This document shows, piece after piece, positions 45,061 through 52,810 of a DNA stretch of 52,810 nucleotides. The notes beneath the pieces were generated by a model. The model was not told where the DNA came from. It searched no databases and saw only the letters and a list, made by a program, of their open reading frames with translations. The translations under genes and the position numbers were made by a program. The stretch spans positions 529,630 to 582,439 of the forward strand of contig MNCI01035130.1 of NCBI GenBank assembly GCA_015680685.1. The letters run 5' to 3'. Source of the DNA: Gnetum montanum (taxonomy: Eukaryota > Streptophyta > Gnetopsida > Gnetales > Gnetaceae). Every line of letters begins with the position of its first letter. The first letter of the stretch is position 1.

Positions 45061-46172
45061 AAAAGGTATGCACAATGGTGATTAGCTTCTTCCCGTTACC
45101 TCTAGTTATCTTTCCATCATATTTTTCTAAACTTAAGAATAGTTTCTTATTCCCTATCATGTAACTACTACACCCACTATCAACATACCAAATATTATTG
45201 TTGTTTCCAACATCTAGTACCTTTGTAGAGAACAAGAGTTGATCTTCTAGTTTTTCAATATAAAAAAATTGCTCATCTTTCTATTGATCTTCATGTTCTA
45301 TAATTTTTGTTTTTCCCTTCTTTTCATACTTTTTCCTTAACCAACATTCTAGAGTATTATGGGATTTGGTACTCTAGAAATTACAATGCTTACCTTCCTT
45401 TGATTGATTTGATCTTTCATGACTATGACCTCTAGATCTACTACGATCGAGTCCATGTCCTTCGAATGAGGATCCACTTAAGGATCTTTAATATTGATTT
45501 TGATAGGATTTCCTCTAAATTTGTGCTTAAAATTCATTTGCTATTGAATCCTCATGATCAACAATCCTTTCCTCATATGTTTTTAAGCTTCCTACGAGCT
45601 CAACCATGGTCATCTTATCAAGATCTTTTTCTTCTTCATAGCCATGATGATGGGATCATATCATCTAGTTATACTTTGAAGAATCTTTTCAATACAATGC
45701 TTTTCTTCCAACATTTCTTCAAAAGGTTCAAGTCCATTTCAAACTTATTAGAATCAATTGATGTATTGACCAATATTTTTTCAATCTAGCATGCGCAAAG
45801 ATTCAAAATATTTCCTTAAAAGTTGTAGCTTGACAACATGAACATTTGATGATCCCTTATATGGAATCTCCAATGCATTCCATGTAACTTTGCTTGTTTG
45901 ATGCATGGAGATTTTGGGAAATATTACCACAACATAGATTGAATGATGAATAATGCTTTTACATCTTTCTTGCGAAGCTTCTTAACTTTATTCTTTTGTT
46001 CTTCAATCAAGGCCTAGAATGTTGCTTGATTAACATCTTGGAATCAATTTTCAACAAGATCTCACAAATCTTGTGAGATCAAGAATGTCTACATATTAAT
46101 TACCCAATACTCATAATTCTCTCCATTGAAGATAGGAACTTGAAGAGAGAAAAATTTGTGATTATGAGCCAT
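45061..46172 (-). pseudogene. Copia G gag and protease start, truncated
   Basis: Minus-strand copia gag begins at an ATG (46172) with HNHKFFSLQVPIFNGENYEY, the usual copia N-terminus, 38 bp inside the primer site. It is broken by stops to about 45300. The protease active site is readable at 45190-45130: IWYVDSGCSSYMIGNKKLF keeps the catalytic D-S-G. The element ends abruptly near 45061-45075 at the antisense gene of copy C. Integrase, reverse transcriptase and the 3' LTR are missing. Confidence 0.75.
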
Positions 46173-46209
46173 TCTATAGAGATCTATTATTAAGAATCTA
46201 AACTAGCTT

Positions 46210-46221
46210 GCTCTAATACCA
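46210..46221 (-). promoter_or_regulatory. Copia G primer-binding site (initiator Met tRNA)
   Basis: Minus strand TGGTATTAGAGC differs by one base from the standard TGGTATCAGAGC and lies two bases inside the LTR. Confidence 0.8.
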
Positions 46222-46223
46222 AA

Positions 46224-46590
46224 TGAAAAATATAATGGGTCCTAGATCTATGATCTAAGCTATAAAGAAAGTAAGAACTTAGTTAGAACAAACACACACT
46301 TTTGAGACTCTCTTAAATTCTCATATTATTTCTTTATTACAAATGAATATGTGATACTATAATTATATAGACCTCTATCTCCCAAAAATAGATTTGGAGA
46401 GATAAGCATGAATGTAGGAAATCATGGAAATGATCCTTATCATCTTATTTAAATATCTTCTTAATATGTGATAAACTAAACATTGGGTTGTATAGGAATT
46501 ACATGAATAGGATCTCATCTTATTTAATATAGATTTATGGATGAGATCTATCTAATTCTTTTGTGGAACATCTAGTTATCATATTCCACA
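46224..46590 (-). mobile_element. Copia G 5' LTR (367 bp)
   Basis: Minus strand from TGTGGAATAT (46590) to the TG/CA end at 46224, followed by the primer site and gag. It is AT-rich. It interrupts the gag of element E: E gag sequence resumes immediately at 46591. Confidence 0.75.
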
Positions 46591-46750
46591 ATCTTCTTAT
46601 CCTTCTAGTCTTTACTCCATTACTTGTTCCAAACTCAAGAACCTTCTTCTATTCTTCTTCTAATGAGTACTATGTCTTATAATCAAGAATTTCTTTAGAA
46701 CCTTTGAAATCCTCAAAACTATTAGTATGTTTGATAATTAACTCAAAATA
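46591..46750 (-). pseudogene. gag: Gypsy element E gag N-terminus, fragment
   Basis: The minus strand reads NSFEDFKGSKEILDYKT, then LEEE and KVLEFGTSNGVKTRRIRR. This matches the gag start of element D (SLESFKVSKDILDSKTD, KVSELGTSSGVKTRRSRR). It is cut at 46590 by copia G. It is more decayed than D. Confidence 0.7.
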
Positions 46751-46879
46751 GTATCTAGTTTTTAAGCCCTCCTAACAACAACAACAAAAAACTATTGGTA
46801 TGTTAGGACTATTAGGCTCTTTGACTGTAATGAACTTAGATAACAAATGTTCTTATCCTCCTTTGAGTATCAAAAGAAC

Positions 46880-47890
46880 TATTGGTAACCATTTGGAACT
46901 ACCAATGTTTGTGGCCTCTGGATCTCATGACCTTGGGAGTCATTAAAAGCAAAGGCATTCTTCAAATAGGATTTAGGTGCTTATTGTCTCTTGCAACATC
47001 AAGGCTTAGATACCTCCAATTAAACTTAGTGATTATGAAATGAACTAGTCATGAATAAGTTTTTATTGTTGTGAATGTTGAAATTGTTGGATTATGTATA
47101 AAAATATAATTGACTATCATAAAAGAAATATAGCTAGATTTGTCAAACACTATGAGTTATTGAAGGTTCCTATTTTTTTCCAATCACTTAGTCAATATAG
47201 TCTCTATAATATGCTACTTGTAATGAATAAAATTTTGTAAAAATGTTTAAGCACAATTTTTCCAATCTACTTCTAATTTTTCCTAGAAAAAAATTCCATA
47301 ATAAAACTAGAAATAGAGCAAGATTAAATGGATGTAGAACAAGAAACAAAAGAAAGAAAATTTGTAAGAAATATCAAATATTTAATCAAGATAAATTGAC
47401 ATAGGAAAACACTTCATAATAAAGCTATTCTAGTTCAATCTAAGTACGAATTGTCCAAATGCTTTGAGCTTAACAAGTAATTTTATAAAGGACAATATTA
47501 TCACACTACCAAAAATGCTTTGTAAATGACAAAGTATGAGCTTCTATTTTGGCTATTTAATAGTTTTCAAGAATTGCATTCAACAAAGCCTTCAAAAAAA
47601 TTGACAATTTCAAGATTGAAATACCAAGGCAACACTTTCAAACAATGAAACTATTTTAGTTATCTCAAAATACCAAAGATTTTCCTAGATTCTTATGCTC
47701 AAAATAGGAAATTTCATTAAGGCATTACTATTAAATTGTTGTAGAGGCCTTTCAAAAACATAAGCTCTTTTATGAAAAATCTTAATAAAAGTCCAATATT
47801 GTGCAAAAAAAAAAAGCTATAGATGTAACCTAGATTAATCCAAAAATTAAATTCCAAGCACAATACTATCTAAACCATAAGTTAAGTAAC
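46880..47890 (-). mobile_element. Gypsy element E LTR, truncated and CpG-poor
   Basis: Aligns with the D LTR from its end inward: ATTTAGGTGC..., GATACCTCCAA and the CTTAGTGATTATG stretch all have counterparts. The CpGs of D appear as TG or CA here: D GGCGACCGTTTGGGAC reads GGTAACCATTTGGAAC. Homology fades near 47890, where the copia H LTR begins. A decayed primer site lies near 46856-46873. Confidence 0.7.
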
Positions 47891-47898
47891 CTACTCAT

Positions 47899-48697
47899 TG
47901 TTAACATAATTGTCAATAATGCTAGAACCCATTGCACTGCACACTGCCTCCCATGCCAACGATCTACATGTTCACTACCACTGCATTGTCTATAGTGTTC
48001 ACTTATTTTTGTAACAACCACTGCTCTTCTTTCTTGTGCTAGCCATGTAATAGTAAATCCTTGGCACACTTTCTACCACCACCACTACACAGTCAACACC
48101 CATCACTATGCTAGTGCAAACTGTAAGAAAATAATTATGCAGAAAACTAGATAGCACAAGTAATCAAAGTACAAAATGCAAAAGCAAATGGCATAATAAA
48201 TTGGCATGCATAAGTAACTGGAAATGCACAATTCTTTAGCAAATGGAACTAACCTCTATCCATTGATGCCTCAAATTAAATTTTCCGTTCTAATTCTTCT
48301 TTCACATGGGTCCTTTGCCACAATGGTGTATGCAATCTTCAAGTATCTATGAAAGTGACCAGAACTACAATTCTACTATGATTTGTGGTGTCTTTATTCT
48401 CCCATCAAAAACAAATTTATAGGCCATGGGATTGGTTACCATAACAAACTCAATGCCTATGCATGAAAAACATGTTATTGAATATGGAGACCACATTGAT
48501 GCATTAACCAACTCATAAAAATATGTTAGTGGGTATGGTGACCACTTTCATGCATTAACTAACCCATAAAACATGTTAGTCGGCATGGTGGCCAATTTCA
48601 TGCATTAACTAATCCATAAAATACATTAGTAGACATGGTGGCCACTTTTATGCATTAATTAATGCATAAAGTGCATTAGTGGATTACGCATGCTACA
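47899..48697 (-). mobile_element. Copia H 3' LTR (about 0.8 kb)
   Basis: The minus strand starts TGTAGCATGC at 48697, right after a purine-rich tract. The inner end is placed at about 47899 because E sequence stops there and a TG/CA end is available. A TATA box CCTATAAATT lies at 48414-48423. U3 carries four 50-bp repeats. Confidence 0.6.
48475..48676. repeat. Four 50-bp tandem repeats in copia H U3
   Basis: TTAGTNGNCATGGTGGCCAC...TGCATTAACTAACCCATAAA recurs with starts at 48475, 48526, 48576, 48626 and a partial fifth at 48676. The spacing is almost exactly 50 bp. Confidence 0.85.
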
Positions 48698-48712
48698 ATC
48701 TCCCACTTGTTC
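48698..48712 (-). other. Copia H polypurine tract
   Basis: The minus strand reads AACAAGTGGGAGAT directly before the LTR start TGTAGC. This marks the 3' end of the element's internal region. Confidence 0.65.
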
Positions 48713-48986
48713 TCCATATTTAATCAAGTCCAAAATTCAACAAATAAGTGCATGAATCATGGTGATAGTTCCTCTTAATGTGAGTATTATCTTCCAAGTA
48801 TTATAATGCATTATCTCTCAAATGTAATTCCTTTTATGATAACTTAACTTTATGAATAAACCCAATGTTCATTCTAGGTCTTGGCATATGTGTATTTTCT
48901 CTAATAACTATATGCGCAAACTATATGAGAAAATAGCACGAGTGAATAAGAGTTTCATTAAGATTGTAAGTTGTACATACAATGAA
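48713..48986. other. Copia H 3' untranslated stretch
   Basis: Non-coding sequence between the RNase H stop and the polypurine tract. The 60-codon plus ORF is chance. Confidence 0.5.
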
Positions 48987-50830
48987 TTACATTATGGAAC
49001 CAAGTCCCATCCAAACTACATGATCCTTAAATGACTTTGGTGGCATTCCTTTTGTCAAAGGACCAACTATCATTAATTCAATGCTTATATGCACAATGAT
49101 CACTTTGCTTTCCTTAATGTGTTCCCTTATGGTTAAGTACTTGATATCGATGTGTTTACTTTGATTACCACTCTTATTATGCTTAGCCATAAAGACAATA
49201 GCTGAATTGTCAAAAAACATTCTTAATGGCCTAGATATAGAATTCACAATTTTAACCCTTGATATGAAACTCTTTACCCATACACCATCTGAAGTAGCCT
49301 CAAAACAAGAAACTAACTCTACCTCCATGGTGGAAGTAGCAACCAAAGTTTTCTTTCCACTCCTCCAAGATATAGCTCCTCCAACTAGCATAAAAACATA
49401 ACTAGATGTTAATTTTTGTGAATCAACATAGCCAAAAAAGTCTAAGTTGGAGTAGCCAGTCACCTCCAAGAAGCTAATTCATTTATACATAAGCATGTAG
49501 TCTTTTGTACCTTGAAGATACCTCATCACATTCTTTGTAGCCTTCTAGTGATTAATACCTAGATTACTCTAATATCTGCCCAAGATTCCCACAGTAAATG
49601 CAATGTCAGGTCTTGTGTATAACTAAGCACACATAAGGCTTCCAATAGTTGAAGCATACAGAATGTTGCTCATCTGACTTTTCTCTAAATCATTCCTAGG
49701 ACACTAGTTCAAATTGAACCTATCACCCTTCACAATGGATGCTATACTTGGTGAACAATCTTTCATCTGAAGACCCTCTAAAAATTTATTGATATAGGTT
49801 TCCTACGATAGTCCCAGAATACATCTAGATCTGTCCTTATGGATCTATATGCCAATGACATAAGATGCCTCATCCATATTCTTCATGTCAAAATTCTTAA
49901 AGATAAAATATTTTGCCTCGTATAGAAATCCACTATTATTGGTTGCAAGAAGGATATCATCCACATATAGAACAAGGAAACAAATTTTACTCCTACTTAC
50001 CTTTTGGTATATATATTGATCCATGATGTTTTCTATAAAATCAAATGAAGTGATTATATCATGGAATTTTAAGTACCATTGACAGGAGGCCTATTTCAAT
50101 CCATATATGTATTTCTTGAGCTTGCATACCAATTTCTCACCATCACTAGAGGAAAATCCTTGAGGTTGTTTCATATAAACCTCTTCCTCTACATCACCAT
50201 TAAGGAATGCTATTTTCATATCCATTTGATGTAATTAAAGATCAAAATGGGCAACCAATGCCATGATAACACAAACGGTTTCCTTCTATACAAGAGAAAA
50301 TGTCTCCTTGTAATCTATTCCCTCATTTTGAGTGAACCATTTAGCAACAAGTTTGGCCTTATACCTTTCAATGTTACCCAATGAGTCCTTCTTAGTCTTG
50401 AAGACCCATTTGCATCCAATGGCTTTTACACCATTAAGAAACTTAACAAGATCCTAGAATCAATTAGATGACATAGAGTTCATTTCATCTTTCATGGCAT
50501 CATACCACAAGTTAGATTCCTTACAACTCATGGCTTGTGAAAATGTTTTGAGATCATTTTCTGCTCCTATGTTGTCAGATTCCTATAGATACACCATATA
50601 CTCACTAGGAGTCACTAATCGCCTTACTCTAGTAGATCTTCTTAATGTTGGTTCATCATTCTCTTAAGAATCATGATGTTCAATAGGTTTTGGTATCTAT
50701 TATTTAGTTGGGTATACTACTTCTTAATCAGCAGTTTGTGGAACTTCAATGACTGGTTGTTGTTCAGTATGCATTTGTGCTTTAGGAATATTGTGCACAA
50801 TAATCTATCTATCATTTGAAATAGTGGTTG
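48987..50830 (-). pseudogene. Copia H reverse transcriptase and RNase H
   Basis: Minus strand. The RNase H ORF (49469-48987, 160 codons) is intact. It has SWRSGKKTLVATSTMEVELV with the catalytic Glu, MFFDNSAIVFMAKHNKSGNQ with the Asp, KHIDIKYLTIREH, and the end PLTKGMPPKSFKDHV...GLGSIM. Upstream, the reverse transcriptase (RVT_2 type) runs from about 50560 to 49480: AIGCKWVFKTKKDSLGNIER, ALVAHFDL, HQMDIKIAFLNGDVEEEVYM, then LVLYVDDILLATNN with the YVDD box at 49967-49956 intact. A handful of stops break it. This is the most complete polymerase in the window and a typical plant copia. Confidence 0.85.
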
Positions 50831-51640
50831 AGCATCTATATGATCTATCTCAAGAACAATGTTCCAAGGTCTACTGCTCCTACTAATTAAGTCATTCTAA
50901 AGAAATTTAGCATTCCTTAATTCCACAAACCTATTAGTATGTAATGGGCAACAAAATCTATATCCCTTAGACCGTTCAGCATATCCAATGAAATACCCAC
51001 TTATGGTCCTTGGGTCTAGCTTCTTTTCTTGTGGATTATAGACTCTTACTTCATATGAGCATCCCTAAACACATATATGTTGCAAACTCAATTTCCAACC
51101 TTTCCATAATTCAAATGATGTCTTTAAGATAACCTTGGTTGGAACATGGTTCAATATATACATCACTATCTTGAGAGCTTTAGTCCACAAGGACTTAGGA
51201 AGCTTGGACTTGCTAAGCATACTCTGCATCATGTCAATAATGTTCAATTTTCCTTTTCTACCACACCCTTCTAGTCTGGACAACCAGGCATAGTGTACTA
51301 GGCAACAATCCCACGCTCTTGAAGAAACTTACCAAATGGACCAAGTTCTTATCCATCATCAGTATATCTACCATAGTATTCACCATCTCTATTAGATCTC
51401 ACTATCTTTATTTGCTTACCACATTGTTTCTCTAGTTCAGCCTTAAACACCTTAAAGGCATCTAAAGCTTCGCTCTTGTTATGAAGCAAGTAGAGATACA
51501 TATATCATGAGTAATCATCAATAAAGGTAATGAAATACTATTGGCCATACGCATCCATATGTGGACTACAAATATCTGTATGTATGATCTCTAATATGTC
51601 TAAACTCCTCTTGGAATCTTTCTTTGACATATTGGTCTAC
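50831..51640 (-). pseudogene. Copia H integrase
   Basis: Minus-strand integrase core with frameshifts. It includes a YITFIDDYSRYMYLYLL-like segment near 51540-51490 and an ELEKQCGKQIKIVRS segment near 51440-51400. An open 72-codon piece (51283-51065) has [20 protein letters not shown] and [20 protein letters not shown] followed by [18 protein letters not shown]. The C-terminal region continues to a SGYFIGYAERSKGYRFYC-like stretch near 50950. The integrase is inactive as it stands. Confidence 0.75.
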
Positions 51641-52011
51641 TTTCCCTTTATGCAGTCCACATAAGTGTCAAAGTCAATAAAATCTAGAGTATTAAGTACT
51701 CCATCATTTACTAATCTCTTTATTCTTTCAATAGAGATATGTCCTAATCTACGATGCCACAACATAGAGGATTCATCATTCATAACACAGCTCTTAATGC
51801 TAGCATGAACATGCATAGAAGCAGAAGAAGTTTCATTTTGTAAGTTAATCATGAAAAGATCATTTATCAATGTACCATTTCCAATAAGTTTAGATCTATA
51901 ATATAAACTAAATATAGTGTTTGAAAAATTAAAGGAAAATCCCAATGATACAAGCCTTGAAACAGAAATTAAATTCCTTGAAAAACTTGGAATATAAAAT
52001 GTCTTTTCCAA
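51641..52011 (-). pseudogene. Copia H protease end and GAG-pre-integrase domain
   Basis: A 124-codon open frame (52011-51637) begins with the end of the protease (FYIPSFSRNLISVSRLVSLG). It continues into the zinc-binding GAG_pre-integrase domain (MLWHRRLGHISIERIKRLVN, then DTYVDCIKGK). The HH...CC pattern is partly kept: the first Cys of the pair reads Tyr. The protease active site is missing upstream because of an internal deletion. Confidence 0.8.
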
Positions 52012-52013
52012 TT

Positions 52014-52513
52014 CTAAAACAAAACCACCACTTGGAAAGATTCTGACATCTCAACCTCAACTACTTTGAGTTGAGCTGTTATATCCCTCATTTGCATTAT
52101 GTGCTCATCATGCACACCATGAATTTCAGTGAGCTTCATGGATGAGAACTTCATTATCAAGGTGCTAGCCAATGCCTTTTCTAATGACTCAAATTGTTCA
52201 TCAATGACCTTTAACAAGCATGCACATTGTCATATTGTTTTAGTGAACCATGCATACTTTCTAAGATCTTGGCTTTTATGAATATGACACAGAGGCAATT
52301 AGATCGCTCCCATTTTTCATAATTACCAATATCATCCAGATAGCTGATTATTGTAACAGCAAGTGGTTCATACTTACGGATAACATAATCAATGTCCATC
52401 TAGCCTAAATGAAGAAGAATTCTCTCCTTCCACACCTTATAGTTATCACCCTTTCATTCAGGAATGTCACATTTAAAATCAGAGTAGCTTATAGGTTGTA
52501 CAACTACATAATT
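52014..52513 (-). pseudogene. gag: Copia H gag, N-terminal part
   Basis: Minus-strand UBN2-type gag from an ATG near 52513. It has DNYKVWKERILLHLG, MDIDYVIRKYEPLAV, a frameshift-free stretch with NYEKWERSN and FIKAKILESMHGSLKQYDNV, then MLKVIDEQFESLEKALASTL and QMRDITAQLKVVEVEMSESF. It stops abruptly at MSESF, where the frame runs straight into protease-end sequence. The rest of gag, the zinc knuckle and the protease active site are deleted. Confidence 0.8.
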
Positions 52514-52810
52514 AAACATGTTTATATCACTAAATTTGAGGTTAAAATACCAGAAGACATGTTTACCAATGTAAATAATGAAAAATATGAATCAAATGAC
52601 ATAAAATTACAGATGGACTAAATTTTAATTCAAACAAATTCATATATCCTTACGATAAAACTATGAAATTATATTCATTTTCTTAATCCTTGTGGGTAAA
52701 TTAAGAAAAATAAGTTAACATCATCCTAATTAATCATATTAAATACAATAAAAATTCCTATGGGATAAAATTTATCATATTACATATGATTAATCACAAT
52801 TTTAATATTG
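52514..52810. other. Copia H leader, window end
   Basis: AT-rich sequence upstream of gag. No primer site or LTR is reached before the window ends. Confidence 0.4.

Noticed and set aside
45050-45100. Copia G protease reading into the antisense exon as a functional fusion
   Set aside because: The open frame crosses the junction for only a few codons, and the splice donor at 45053 belongs to the older element. This is a chance join at a truncation.
48475-48676. Regular repeats as a CRISPR array
   Set aside because: Units are contiguous with no unique spacers, and they sit in an LTR of a plant retrotransposon.

Overview
This window looks like nuclear DNA from a seed plant with a large, transposon-laden genome. 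A gymnosperm is my best guess, from the density of old LTR elements and the lack of any recognisable host gene. The sequence is AT-rich. It contains Ty1/copia and Ty3/gypsy proteins in both orientations, most of them broken by in-frame stops. Those stops are overwhelmingly TAG, TAA or TGA where CAG, CAA or CGA is expected, the pattern left by deamination of methylated cytosine. I see no bacterial operons, tRNA, rRNA or CRISPR.

Layout. 1-1284: an unassigned segment, GC-richer at first. 1285-6767: Ty3/gypsy copy A (+), with gag-protease followed by part of an antisense gene. 6768-21335: a SIRE/Maximus-like copia element F (-), with LTRs at 6768-7768 and 20266-21335 and gag at 18470-20250. Lying between its ends are gypsy element D (LTR 10547-12209, gag 9110-10429), a CpG-bearing island (12580-13260), short tandem repeats (14150-14420), a solo LTR of the copy C family (15365-17371) and a gypsy integrase fragment (17385-17800). 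21340-24620: a chromovirus-like gypsy gag-pol remnant (-). 25873-35215: gypsy copy B (+), with gag-protease, the last exon of the antisense gene, a 180-bp repeat array and a reverse transcriptase-RNase H segment. 35600-45054: gypsy copy C (+), with LTR, gag-protease and the best-preserved antisense gene. 45061-46590: truncated copia G (-), inserted in gypsy E, a decayed relative of D (46591-47890). 47899-52810: copia H (-), with 3' LTR, RNase H, reverse transcriptase, integrase and gag; it runs off the window.

The most interesting object is the antisense gene carried by copies A, B and C. In copy C it reads on the minus strand from 45054 to 42234 as six exons. They are separated by five short introns (93-130 bp) with GT...AG ends. 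Within exons the frame stays open apart from C-to-T-type stops and a few frameshifts. Copy A keeps the last two exons with the same splice junction, and copy B keeps only the last exon. Antisense extra ORFs are known in Tat-lineage Ty3/gypsy elements. A multi-exon antisense gene directly after a gag-protease ORF that ends at a conserved stop, with no reverse transcriptase in between, is not an arrangement I recognise. Between gag-protease and this gene all three copies carry the same kind of degenerate repeat (CCATGGCC...TAAAACTAGC).

Many boundaries come from manual reading and are approximate by tens of bases. No alignment or database search was run.
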